A stretch of 64,000 bases of DNA, from the NCBI GenBank assembly GCA_036268055.1, contig DATAUW010000027.1, positions 1-64,000 on the forward strand, in the 5' to 3' direction. Positions 36,367 through 44,370 of the stretch are shown here, piece after piece (positions within the stretch are counted from its first letter, which is position 1; every line of letters starts with the position of its first letter). The notes beneath the pieces are model-generated. The model did no database searches and was not told where the DNA came from. It was given only the letters and a program-made list of their open reading frames with translations. A program made the translations under genes and the position numbers. The stretch comes from Verrucomicrobiia bacterium (lineage in GTDB: Bacteria; Verrucomicrobiota; Verrucomicrobiia; Limisphaerales; Pedosphaeraceae).

Positions 36367-36885
36367 ATGCAAACCTGCTTTGCCTTTGAATCTTCATCCG
36401 TCGCACCGCACAAATTCCCCGCGCAACCCCACGAATGGAAAGTCATCTCTCTGCGTGAATGCCCAACGCCGGAAGATTTGCTGCTTTGCGAGAATCCAAA
36501 GCCTGCCGCCACCTACTGGCGGACGCACGTCACCCAAGCTCCGAATTACAATCCTGAAGTCGAATGTTTCGTCGTCCTGATCTTGAATACCCGCCGCCGC
36601 ATCAAAGGCCATTACCTCGTCGCTACGGGAACCATGGACACCTTGCTCGTCCACGCGCGCGAAGTCTTTCGCGTCGCCATCATGACCAGCGCTGCCGCCA
36701 TTATTCTCTGCCACAATCATCCCAGTGGCGATCCAGGTCCGTCGGAAGGAGATATCAAAGTCACCCGGGACATGGTGCGCGCCGGTCAACTGCTTAAAAT
36801 CGAAGTCGAAGACCACATCATCATCGGCGCCGGCCGCCACTGTTCCCTTCGCGAACTCGGTTACATTTCCCCCTCAACCAAATAA
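36367..36885 (+). CDS. RadC-like JAMM/JAB domain protein
   Basis: 172 aa from the ATG at 36367. The JAMM motif is clear: ILCHNHPSGDPGPSEGD gives H-x-H and the distal Ser/Asp of the zinc site. RadC-type proteins are common on mobile elements and often annotated as DNA repair, though their enzymatic role is not settled. JAMM enzymes in other systems are isopeptidases. With a PRTRC cassette 4 kb downstream that lacks its usual JAB gene (protein A) in this window, this could take that role; inference. Confidence 0.85.
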   Translation: MQTCFAFESSSVAPHKFPAQPHEWKVISLRECPTPEDLLLCENPKPAATYWRTHVTQAPNYNPEVECFVVLILNTRRRIKGHYLVATGTMDTLLVHAREVFRVAIMTSAAAIILCHNHPSGDPGPSEGDIKVTRDMVRAGQLLKIEVEDHIIIGAGRHCSLRELGYISPSTK

Positions 36886-36893
36886 ATAAAATC

Positions 36894-37349
36894 ATGCCAC
36901 GCTTCAATCCTCTGCGCCCCAACGCGCCCGTCAAACCCCAACGCCCTCAGCCATTGCCCAAGGGCGATATTCCACGGCCGCCCGTCATCTCGCACTCTCC
37001 TACGCTCACCGAGAACAACGCCAAGGACGGCCTCGAACTGCGTTTCCCCACGCGGCCCGATGAACCCACCCTCGCCGCCTTCCATCGCACCGCCGAACTT
37101 CCCGCCGCGCACCAATGGCATTGGCATCGCAAATTAAAATATTGGTATGCCCGCCGCAACGACGTCACCCGCAAATTCGCCGAACAACTCATCTCCGGCA
37201 ATCCACCCGGGCCAGCGCCAGTGCCCAACGTCGTGAAAGTAAATTTCGACGAACAACCCGCCAGCCAGGTCGCCAAATCCATTCCCATCAATCCGCCTGC
37301 ACCCGGCCAACTACCCGCCTGGCGCACCCGTTTCCTCCGCAACGCATAG
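36894..37349 (+). CDS. Hypothetical protein with a plasmid-type W-rich domain
   Basis: 151 aa. Proline-rich flanks surround a core (about 44-100) that reads GLELRFPTRPDEP, then WHWHRKLKYWYARR and KFAEQL. This resembles a small domain found in large polyvalent proteins of conjugative plasmids and phages, but I cannot name it with certainty. 8 bp downstream of the RadC-like gene. Confidence 0.55.
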   Translation: MPRFNPLRPNAPVKPQRPQPLPKGDIPRPPVISHSPTLTENNAKDGLELRFPTRPDEPTLAAFHRTAELPAAHQWHWHRKLKYWYARRNDVTRKFAEQLISGNPPGPAPVPNVVKVNFDEQPASQVAKSIPINPPAPGQLPAWRTRFLRNA

Positions 37350-37354
37350 CCAAT

Positions 37355-37386
37355 CGGTCCCCCAATGGGCCGTCGTGCCCTCACGA
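37355..37386 (+). repeat. 32-bp direct repeat, copy 2
   Basis: Second copy of the element at 36333-36364, one mismatch. It lies 26 bp upstream of the serine recombinase start and may control it. Confidence 0.65.
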
Positions 37387-37412
37387 CTCTGCGCAGTTCA
37401 ATCCTTCATTGT

Positions 37413-38240
37413 ATGACAACTAATTCTCCGCCCGCCGCCATTTGCCTGGGCTATATCCGCGTGTCCACCGATCGTCAGGAACTTTCGGTGGACGCCCAAA
37501 GCGAAACCATCCGCCGGTACAGCACCGCGTATCAGTTGCCCGAACCCATCATCTTCGCGGAAGCGAACGCCAGCGGCGCTTCCGTCTTTGCCGAACGCAA
37601 GGAAGGCAAGCGTCTCGTCGCCGTCGCTCACGAAGCGCTCGCCGCCAATCGTTCGGTCACCATGATCATCCCGAAGGTGGACCGGCTCGGTCGCGATACC
37701 ATTGACGTTTCCCAAACCGTGAAGCTGTTTCACTCGCTCAAGGTCCGCATGGTGTTCCTCGATATCGGTTGCGATACCACCACGCCCATGGGCATGGCCT
37801 TCCTTCAGATCGCCGCCATTTTTGCCCAGCTTGAACTCGCCCGCATCCACGAACGCATCGCCGCCGGCTTCGAGGAAAAACGCTCCAAAGGCGAACTGTG
37901 CGGCACTGTGCCGTATGGCTGGGACGCCGTCGAAACCGGCGAAGCTCGCCCCAAAGGCAAACACACCGTCAACATCCGCAAGCTCGTGGACAATCTCGAA
38001 GAGCAAAAATGGATCCTCTACATGGTCCAGCTTCGCAACGCCGGCTGGGGCTATCACAGCATCGCGAAAAACCTCAATGCCCACAACGTCCCCACCAAAC
38101 ATGGCCGGGGCGACATCATCAAATACAAAGGCGAAACCCGCTTCAACACCGGCAAATGGCAATCCGGCAACGTCGCCAAAATCATCAACTCCAAAACTGT
38201 AAAAGACTGGCTCGCCACTCGCGTAGCCGTCGCCGCCTGA
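37413..38240 (+). CDS. Serine recombinase (resolvase/invertase family)
   Basis: 275 aa from the ATG at 37413. Catalytic Ser18 is in GYIRVSTDRQ; the Arg-rich active-site stretch KVDRLGRDT and the E-helix (QLELARIHERIAAGFEEKR) follow. The C-terminus has a recombinase-type DNA-binding extension (GWGYHSIAKNLNAHNVPT) but is shorter than in large serine integrases. Likely resolves dimers or inverts DNA of this element. It is the second recombinase type in the window. Confidence 0.9.
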   Translation: MTTNSPPAAICLGYIRVSTDRQELSVDAQSETIRRYSTAYQLPEPIIFAEANASGASVFAERKEGKRLVAVAHEALAANRSVTMIIPKVDRLGRDTIDVSQTVKLFHSLKVRMVFLDIGCDTTTPMGMAFLQIAAIFAQLELARIHERIAAGFEEKRSKGELCGTVPYGWDAVETGEARPKGKHTVNIRKLVDNLEEQKWILYMVQLRNAGWGYHSIAKNLNAHNVPTKHGRGDIIKYKGETRFNTGKWQSGNVAKIINSKTVKDWLATRVAVAA

Positions 38241-38267
38241 TTTTAATTCCACACTCCGCATTGAATT

Positions 38268-38888
38268 ATGCTTCCCACCCGATATATCCCCAAGTCGCCC
38301 GCCGATTTCATCGGCGATGCCAAAACTGTTTCCCTGCAACTCGGCCGCGTCGCCACCGATGCCAAAGCCCACGCCAACGCGCCCATCAAAGTCCTGTTCA
38401 ATGGCGAGCCCGGCATCGGCAAAAGTGCCGTGTCGCGCTATTTGATCACCCTGCTCGGCGCGAACCCTTCCGATAAATGGTCCTACAAAAAATATAACGG
38501 CACTCAAATCAAACTCGAGACCGTGGAAGAAATCGCCCGCGACTTGCACTATTGCGATATCTACGGCGCATACCGCATCATTTGGATCGAGGAAGCCGAC
38601 ATGATTCCCGCCGTGGCCCAGGTTCGGTTCCTCACCCTGCTCGACGATCTGCCCGATGGCGCCGCCGTCATCTGCACCAGCAACTGCAAGGTGGACGAAT
38701 TCAAAAAGCGTTTTCAAACCCGCTTCAAAATTTATGAAATGGCTCCCCCGCTGGAACACGAAGTCCAAGGCCTGCTGCGCAAGTTTTTAACCGACGAGCG
38801 CACCATCACCCACATCGCCTTTGGCGCCGCCGGCAATGTGCGTGCCGCGCTCATTGATGCCGAAAGCGCCTTGCAGGCCGCCGCTTAA
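38268..38888 (+). CDS. Minimal clamp-loader-like AAA+ ATPase
   Basis: 206 aa. Walker A GEPGIGKS (46-53), Walker B IIWIEEAD (104-111), sensor 1 TSN near 130, and a C-terminal lid (about 165-205) with a NVRAALIDAE sensor 2-type Arg. It resembles the ATPase domains of DnaX or replication factor C small subunits. It is much shorter than DnaX or RFC and lacks the collar domain, so it is either a specialised loader or a regulator. It lies just upstream of a sliding-clamp gene. Confidence 0.8.
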   Translation: MLPTRYIPKSPADFIGDAKTVSLQLGRVATDAKAHANAPIKVLFNGEPGIGKSAVSRYLITLLGANPSDKWSYKKYNGTQIKLETVEEIARDLHYCDIYGAYRIIWIEEADMIPAVAQVRFLTLLDDLPDGAAVICTSNCKVDEFKKRFQTRFKIYEMAPPLEHEVQGLLRKFLTDERTITHIAFGAAGNVRAALIDAESALQAAA

Positions 38889-39101
38889 ATGATTATGTTC
38901 TGCCGCATGTCTGATGCGCCATCCATCGCCCAACTGCGGCAGAACGTCGTCCAACTCGAACGCCAGCTTGAACAAATCATCAAACGTGGCGAAGGCAGCG
39001 GTGAACCCGATCACGAATCCCTCCAACGCACCCGCCGCGAACTCGAAGAAGCCCGTCAGTCCGTGACTGATTGGCACATCTCCCACGACGGCCGCAATTA
39101 A
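38889..39101 (+). CDS. Small coiled-coil protein
   Basis: 70 aa from the ATG directly after the preceding stop; an alternative start is at 38907. It has two heptad-like helices (IAQLRQNVVQLERQLEQIIK and LQRTRRELEEARQSV). It may be a partner of the ATPase. Not recognised. Confidence 0.5.
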   Translation: MIMFCRMSDAPSIAQLRQNVVQLERQLEQIIKRGEGSGEPDHESLQRTRRELEEARQSVTDWHISHDGRN

Positions 39102-39112
39102 AAAAAACGATT

Positions 39113-39388
39113 ATGGCAAAACCAAAAGCAATAACCACGGGAGCCGCCTACATTAAAGTAAATTATCTCCTGGAAGATTGGGGGCAATTTAAGGGCGATA
39201 CCTTTAACATCCGCGTGATGGATGAAAAACGGTTGCTAACTCCACGGCAAAAAATTTCCTTGCTCAAGGCAGCAATCAAAAAATTCGAACAGCGGTTCCC
39301 GGATCACGAAATGCAAAAACCTGATTACGTTCCTGGGTTCATTGCCGAAACTAAAGGCGACGGTGTAATCTGGTTTTCCCGCGCATAA
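39113..39388 (+). CDS. Small hypothetical protein
   Basis: 91 aa from the ATG at 39113. It has a conserved-looking C-terminus (PDYVPGFIAETKGDGVIWF), seemingly a small soluble domain. No recognised family. Ends the transcription unit before the terminator. Confidence 0.5.
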   Translation: MAKPKAITTGAAYIKVNYLLEDWGQFKGDTFNIRVMDEKRLLTPRQKISLLKAAIKKFEQRFPDHEMQKPDYVPGFIAETKGDGVIWFSRA

Positions 39389-39435
39389 TTCCGCACTCCG
39401 CATTCCGCACTGACACTCTTCCAGTAACTGCCTCC

Positions 39436-39465
39436 GGCCCGCACGCCGTTCGTGCGGGCCTTTTT
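39436..39465 (+). terminator. Intrinsic terminator upstream of dnaN
   Basis: GGCCCGCAC pairs with GTGCGGGCC across a short loop; TTTTT follows. It closes the unit begun at the RadC-like or SRAP gene. Confidence 0.9.
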
Positions 39466-39488
39466 GATTTCTAGAAATAAAGCTTGCC

Positions 39489-39518
39489 TTGTGTGTTCGT
39501 CGTGTGTTTTATAGACAC
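39489..39518 (+). promoter_or_regulatory. Repeated TTGTGTGTT element, copy 2, before dnaN
   Basis: TTGTGTGTT - CG - TCGTGTGTT - TTATAGACAC, matching 33016-33046. A TATAGA-like -10 hexamer at its end and a TTGTGT/TTGCCT -35-like word make a promoter possible. The dnaN start is about 120 bp downstream. It follows directly after a terminator, as a promoter would. Confidence 0.5.
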
Positions 39519-39636
39519 CCGATGGACACACGTCCAGCGCGCCGCGCTAACCCCGTTTTCTTTCTTTTCAGTACCCGTCTAGCCCAAAACTTTTCGCCGT
39601 GTGGCGGAAATCTCCCACCCCAACCGCAATCCGCAT

Positions 39637-40797
39637 ATGATGAAAATAAGTCTCCCGCGTCAGGAGCTGACCAAAGCCCTGAACATCGTCCGCAGCGCCA
39701 CCACCAAAAATGGTTCGCTGCCCATCCTTGCCAACGTCTGTTTGCGCGCCCAGGGCAAAAGCCTGGAACTGCGCGCCACGGATAACGACATCTCCATCAG
39801 CACACGCATCCCCGTGGACGTTGAGGAAACCGGCTCCTGCACCGTCAACGCCGCCATGCTCTACAACCTCGTCAACAGCTTCAGCGGCGATCAACCCGTC
39901 GAACTGATTGAACTCACGCACGATTTGAAAATCGAGTGCGGCCAGTCGCGCTACAAACTCGGTTCCATGCCCGCCAAGGACATGCCGCCGGTACCCAAGC
40001 TCGATGATTCGCGCGAATTCCAACTCACCCAGCACATCTTCCACAGCCTCTTGCTCGCCACCGCTTACTGCCAGGGCGCGGATGAAGCGCGCGCCATGCT
40101 CCAGGGTTCTCTCGTGCGGCTCAACGGCAGCCTCACCGTCGCCGCGTGCGATGGCAAACGCCTCGCCGTCGAGTCCGTTCCGTTGCCCGAGGGGGTCGCC
40201 GGCGCAAAAGCCGATTTCATTCTCCCGCAAAAGGCCGTCAAGGAATTGCTTCGCCTGCTCTCCACCAAAAAACCGGGGGAAAATGAAACCGCTCTTACCG
40301 TCACCGCCGGCATCGGCAAAAACGCCGCGCACTTTCAAATCGGCGAAACCCTCTTGAGCAGCAAACTCATGGAAGGCAAATATCCGCCTTACGAAAACAT
40401 CATCCCCAAGGAACTGGGCGAGGGCATCCCCATCAATCGCCACCTGCTGTTAAGCACGCTCCAGCGCGTCAACTTCGTGACGGACCTTTGCACCCTCGAA
40501 TTCGAAAAACAAAATCTCACCGTCCGCGGGCGCGGGAAAGACATTCCCGGTGAAGCCGTCGAATCCTTGCTCATTCCCGAAACCAAATCGCTCACCGTCA
40601 ATTTCAATCTCCCCTTTCTGATCGAGGCGCTATCGGCCGTGGATGACGATGAAGTGCGCCTCTATTGCATCGGAGAATTCAAGCCCGCCGTCATCAAAGT
40701 CGCCAGCCGTCAATGGCTTTCCCTCACCGCCGCCATCACCCCGCCCAGCAAAAAGTCGGAAGAGAAACCCGCCGAAAAAAAATCTGAAAGCAAATAA
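39637..40797 (+). CDS. dnaN: DNA polymerase III beta subunit (sliding clamp)
   Basis: 386 aa from the ATG at 39637. N-terminal MMKISLPRQELTKALNIVRSA, then the three-domain clamp pattern (LPILANVCL; DGKRLAVE; and KYPPYENIIP). A Lys/Glu-rich tail follows the third domain. Bacterial clamps ring DNA and hold polymerase. A second copy on a mobile element is unusual. It may be recruited by the element to redirect host polymerase, together with the clamp-loader-like ATPase upstream. Confidence 0.93.
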   Translation: MMKISLPRQELTKALNIVRSATTKNGSLPILANVCLRAQGKSLELRATDNDISISTRIPVDVEETGSCTVNAAMLYNLVNSFSGDQPVELIELTHDLKIECGQSRYKLGSMPAKDMPPVPKLDDSREFQLTQHIFHSLLLATAYCQGADEARAMLQGSLVRLNGSLTVAACDGKRLAVESVPLPEGVAGAKADFILPQKAVKELLRLLSTKKPGENETALTVTAGIGKNAAHFQIGETLLSSKLMEGKYPPYENIIPKELGEGIPINRHLLLSTLQRVNFVTDLCTLEFEKQNLTVRGRGKDIPGEAVESLLIPETKSLTVNFNLPFLIEALSAVDDDEVRLYCIGEFKPAVIKVASRQWLSLTAAITPPSKKSEEKPAEKKSESK

Positions 40798-40823
40798 CTC
40801 AATTCCCTAACCGCCAATAAATC

Positions 40824-41321
40824 ATGTTCAAAGAACTCACTCCAATATTGAAAAAGGGCGATACCCTCGTCCTCCACATCACGCGCGAAAACGAAACCCA
40901 GTTCCGCGTGAACGTCACCCCCAAGCTGTTCACCATGGACGGCCAGCACGGTGAAGATCGCAAAGCCCTGAGCCAGCCGCTCACCATGGTCGGCACGGTC
41001 GAGGAATTGGATTCCCCGGAATTCGCCGCCACGCTCGAACGCTTCCAGGTGTCCACCGTCGGCCTGCGCAACACCATCGCCGACGTCGAGGCCGCGCACC
41101 AGCACGCCAAGACCTCCAAGCTCGCCCCTAAATCCAAGCCTAAAGCCGCCGCGACCACCGCCGCCGCGTCCGATGCATCCGCTGAAGGCGAAGGCGAAGG
41201 CGAAGGCGAAGGCGAAGGCGAAGGCGAAGGCGAGGACGAACCCGCAGAGAAAAAGGAACAGCCAAAACCTGCTCCCAAAGATAAATCAGCCGAAGCAGCC
41301 ACCAGCGACCTCGGCATCTAA
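40824..41321 (+). CDS. PRTRC system protein E
   Basis: 165 aa. The first 90 residues (MFKELTPILKKGDTLVLHIT, then LSQPLTMVGTVEELDSPEF) match the PRTRC E family as I know it. A disordered tail contains eight Glu-Gly dipeptides coded by a GAAGGC hexamer run, then a Lys/Pro/Ala segment. E is the first gene of the cassette. Its function is unknown; the family occurs only in this plasmid-type cassette. Confidence 0.85.
   Translation: MFKELTPILKKGDTLVLHITRENETQFRVNVTPKLFTMDGQHGEDRKALSQPLTMVGTVEELDSPEFAATLERFQVSTVGLRNTIADVEAAHQHAKTSKLAPKSKPKAAATTAAASDASAEGEGEGEGEGEGEGEGEDEPAEKKEQPKPAPKDKSAEAATSDLGI
41184..41231 (+). repeat. GAAGGC hexamer, eight tandem copies
   Basis: Eight perfect copies of GAAGGC encode (Glu-Gly)8 in PRTRC E. 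Because the unit is 6 bp, copy-number change would lengthen the linker without shifting the frame. Confidence 0.9.
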
Positions 41322-41359
41322 TCCATTTTCAAACCACAACCCAATAAGAAAAATAATCT

Positions 41360-41569
41360 ATGCCCCTCGAAGCCTCCAACATCGCTCGGAAATTCGTTTA
41401 TAAAGGAACTGAACTCGCGGACCCCAACCCGGTCATCAGCGTCGAGCAAGCCCGCGACATCCTAAGCACCGACCACCCCGAACTCGCCACCGCCGCGATT
41501 GACGGACCGGTGATGAAAGGAAATGTCCAGACTTACACCTTCATCGTCTCCGCCGGCACCAAGGGATAA
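41360..41569 (+). CDS. PRTRC system protein C (ubiquitin-like)
   Basis: 69 aa. FVYKGTELADPNP, then HPELATAAIDGP and a C-terminal VSAGTKG match the PRTRC C family. I recall that it is treated as a prokaryotic ubiquitin-like (Prok_Ub) protein, a short beta-grasp fold. The last residue is Gly69, as needed for adenylation by an E1 without processing. Position: after E, before F. Confidence 0.85.
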   Translation: MPLEASNIARKFVYKGTELADPNPVISVEQARDILSTDHPELATAAIDGPVMKGNVQTYTFIVSAGTKG

Positions 41570-41571
41570 TC

Positions 41572-41823
41572 ATGCCGCGCCGTAAATCGTCGCCGCGCGC
41601 GCGCCGGAAAACCTCCGGTCGCGCGCGAGTCAAATCACCCGCGCTTTCCCTTCACGAGAAAATTGCCATCGCCGCCCAGGAGCAAGGCGGAGAAACCATT
41701 CCTCCCCTTCCCATCAACAATCCGAAATTCACGGTATGCAGCAAAGCTCTACACAAACTCGCCCGGACGACTCACGGATTCCGTTTCGCCATGCCGTCAT
41801 CGCTCCTTGCGCCACCGCTTTAG
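41572..41823 (+). CDS. Small basic protein between PRTRC C and F
   Basis: 83 aa, starting with a very basic stretch (MPRRKSSPRARRKTSGRARV). The frame overlaps the start of the F gene by 88 bp, so either this gene is real and F starts inside it, or F starts further downstream. Not recognised. It may bind nucleic acid. Confidence 0.4.
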   Translation: MPRRKSSPRARRKTSGRARVKSPALSLHEKIAIAAQEQGGETIPPLPINNPKFTVCSKALHKLARTTHGFRFAMPSSLLAPPL

Positions 41824-42875
41824 CCCTCCCGGACCTTTCTGCCTGCTTGCCCAGCTTCAAAGTTGAAGGCAGCAAACAAAGCCTCGCCCAGTTTGCCGAA
41901 GGGCTAGCGGATGCAAACGTCCTGCAGGACCGCCACTGGACCGGCCACATTGGGAATTCTTGCGCCCGCGCGCTCGCCGAACTTTGCGATACCGCGCGTC
42001 CGGATCCGCTCGTCAAACTCAAACTGCATTTTACCGACGATGCCTCTGAACTCGGGTCATTCCATGATTTCGATTATCGGAAAAACAATGCACCGGAGAA
42101 TGTCGGCGTCATTTTTCTGACTCTCGACATGGAGTCAACCTACATCAAACTCATCGGCCCTACACTACGCGAATTGGAAGCTGCGCTGCCCCGGCTCGGT
42201 CAAACGGTTCTTAGTACCCTCGACGAAGGTCTCCACAATTCCTGCCGGGGCATGACACCGCGTAGCGCTTATGGCTGGTGTCAATCTGCCTATTGGCGCG
42301 GAGAAATGGACGAGTCCGATTTTATGGACGAGATCCGTGGTAACTATCCGCCTGGAACCAGCGATGCCGACATACGTAAAGACTATAACATTTACACAAA
42401 GGCGGAGTTTGATAAAGCCATTCCCGGCTGGGCTGGGAGCGGTGCTATCAAACCATTTTCCTACCGTGCGCTTCTCGCCCAGCGCATCAAGCACCCGCGC
42501 CACAAAAATATCGTCATTGCCACACGCGCGCTGATGAAAGGACTTGAAACCCTAAGCCGCCGCTCCAAGTCATGGAAGCTTTCATCCGACTTCGATCGCT
42601 TTGAACATTTGGAATGGGAAGTTTGCCCGTTCCTTTTGAACTGGAACAAATACGACAATCAGGGCGGGGGCGATCCCATGTGTCAAATCTGGGACGACGT
42701 CATAAACCCAATGTTTGAAGCCGGCGAATCGTCCATGGAAATCAACGCCGCATTCGCCTGGTGGGACAAACCATCCATCGAACGCGCCGTCGTTCGCCTC
42801 CGCAATTATCTCCACATCATGCAACTCACTGAAAATCTCATCAAATTGATCGGAAAGGACAACTATGCGCGTTGA
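41736..42875 (+). CDS. PRTRC system protein F
   Basis: 379 aa. The central segment (PRLGQTVLSTLDEGLHNSCR then TPRSAYGWCQSAYWRGEMDE) matches the F family pattern. No known catalytic motif. A later start is possible, since the first 90 bp overlap the preceding small frame. It overlaps the B gene by 11 bp. Confidence 0.8.
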   Translation: MQQSSTQTRPDDSRIPFRHAVIAPCATALALPDLSACLPSFKVEGSKQSLAQFAEGLADANVLQDRHWTGHIGNSCARALAELCDTARPDPLVKLKLHFTDDASELGSFHDFDYRKNNAPENVGVIFLTLDMESTYIKLIGPTLRELEAALPRLGQTVLSTLDEGLHNSCRGMTPRSAYGWCQSAYWRGEMDESDFMDEIRGNYPPGTSDADIRKDYNIYTKAEFDKAIPGWAGSGAIKPFSYRALLAQRIKHPRHKNIVIATRALMKGLETLSRRSKSWKLSSDFDRFEHLEWEVCPFLLNWNKYDNQGGGDPMCQIWDDVINPMFEAGESSMEINAAFAWWDKPSIERAVVRLRNYLHIMQLTENLIKLIGKDNYAR

Positions 42876-43602
42876 AGCCAAATTCGGAAATGCCGAGCGC
42901 AACTTTCACCTTGCCCACGCCGTTCTCATTTACGAGGAGCAGGGTTCTTCCAGCGCCGCCGCCGCTTCTATCCATGAAGTGGATCTTGTGCATGGGCGGC
43001 CCGTTCTCAAAGCTGGCCAGCCGGTCACCGTTGCCGGTGTGGAAGCACTGGCCGAATCCCTCGGTCGAAAGCTCGAGAACCATCTTCTCCCCGAGCGCAT
43101 CCTGAGCATTAGCCTTTCGCAGATGACGTGGTGGTGCCCGGCGCGCCGCCGCCGCATCTGGTTCAAGCCATCGGGGAGCGATAAGGACGTCAACGAAGGA
43201 TTGCGCAAACTCAACGGACGATTCGTCATGCATCCGCCACTCTTTTTCGCGGCAAACCGCGGCCTCCGCGTCTTTGCGCTCGCAGAAAACAAACGTCCTG
43301 TCGCTGACACTCCGCTTTACGTGGCTCCCTATTATAATTGCGATGCCAACGGCTCGCTCTGCAAAGGGTCCGCCCACTTTCCGGACATTGCCACACCGTC
43401 GCTCATCGAAAAATTCGAAGCCGGATTTTTCGACTCCGCCTTTTCCCATTCCAACTACGGCCACAAACTCACCCGCCATCCTGATTCACACCTCGGTCTT
43501 TGGCGTGAAATGCAGACCGCGAAAGTTTTCCCGCGCAAATATCTCCAGCCCTACAACAGCACCAAGCTCGGTTCATGGCTCAAGCATCAAACCAATCTAT
43601 GA
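42865..43602 (+). CDS. PRTRC system protein B (E2-like)
   Basis: 245 aa. HLAHAVLIYEEQ, MTWWCPARRRRIWF, then LRVFALAENKRP and PYYNCDANGSLCKGSA match the B family, which I recall is grouped with prokaryotic E2-like (UBC-fold) proteins. Cys166 in GSLCKG lies where UBC enzymes keep the catalytic Cys after a PxN/Gly segment. It would carry the activated C protein. It overlaps the ThiF gene by 4 bp. Confidence 0.88.
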   Translation: MRVEAKFGNAERNFHLAHAVLIYEEQGSSSAAAASIHEVDLVHGRPVLKAGQPVTVAGVEALAESLGRKLENHLLPERILSISLSQMTWWCPARRRRIWFKPSGSDKDVNEGLRKLNGRFVMHPPLFFAANRGLRVFALAENKRPVADTPLYVAPYYNCDANGSLCKGSAHFPDIATPSLIEKFEAGFFDSAFSHSNYGHKLTRHPDSHLGLWREMQTAKVFPRKYLQPYNSTKLGSWLKHQTNL

Positions 43603-44366
43603 TTCCTCATAAACTCCACAAAGATTTGGTCGGCGCGCAGGTGAGCATTGACTTGGTCGGTTGCGGAGGCAACGGCTCGCAAATGCTAAATGGCCTTGCC
43701 CGCATGCACATCGCCCTTCAATCCCTCGGCCATCCCGGCCTCAAAGTCATCGCGTTTGATGGCGATTCTGTTTCCGAAGCCAATGTCGGCCGCCAGCTTT
43801 TCAGCCCTTCGGACATCGGACAAAACAAAGCTTCCGTCCTGATTCATCGGCTGAATTGTTACTATGGTCTCGGCTGGACAGCCGTGCCCAGGATGTCGGA
43901 CGGCGGAACTTTGCAGCCGCACATCGTCATCGGCTGCGTGGATACCATCACCAGCCGCCGCGCGATCAGCCGCAACCACTTTCACTACTGGCTCGATTTA
44001 GGCAATCGCGATCGTACCGGCCAGGTCATCCTCGGCGCGCCCAAATGGTACCACAACAAAGGCGATCACACGCGCCCGCGCACCGTCCTCGAAATCTTTC
44101 CCGAACTCAACCGCGGCAAAGTCAAGGAGGACAACACCACGCCCAGTTGCAGCCTCGCCGCAGCATTGGAACGCCAGGACCTGTTCATCAACCAAAGCGT
44201 GGCCACGTGGGCTTTGCAACTCCTCTGGTCCTTCCTGCGCCATGGTGAAACCTATCATCAAGGCTATTTCATCAACCTCGAAACCGGCAACGTCCGCCCC
44301 ATTCTCGTCCCTCAACCACCACCCGGCAAAACGCTGGCTGAAATCTTTGGCGGAAAACCCGCATAA
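43599..44366 (+). CDS. PRTRC system ThiF-family E1-like protein
   Basis: 255 aa from the ATG at 43599. Rossmann start VSIDLVGCGGNGSQM binds ATP; Asp54 in AFDGDSVSEANVGRQ and the distal Asp in GCVDTITSRRAI complete the ThiF/MoeB pattern. Cys184 in TPSCSL is a candidate thioester Cys. E1-like enzymes adenylate the C-terminal Gly of beta-grasp proteins. Together with C and B it makes a compact conjugation set. Confidence 0.92.
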   Translation: MIPHKLHKDLVGAQVSIDLVGCGGNGSQMLNGLARMHIALQSLGHPGLKVIAFDGDSVSEANVGRQLFSPSDIGQNKASVLIHRLNCYYGLGWTAVPRMSDGGTLQPHIVIGCVDTITSRRAISRNHFHYWLDLGNRDRTGQVILGAPKWYHNKGDHTRPRTVLEIFPELNRGKVKEDNTTPSCSLAAALERQDLFINQSVATWALQLLWSFLRHGETYHQGYFINLETGNVRPILVPQPPPGKTLAEIFGGKPA

Positions 44367-44370
44367 AACT

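Noticed and set aside
37398-38768. 456-aa minus-strand frame
   Set aside because: Antisense to the serine recombinase and ATPase genes, with a shadow-type composition rich in Gly, Asp, Phe and Val.
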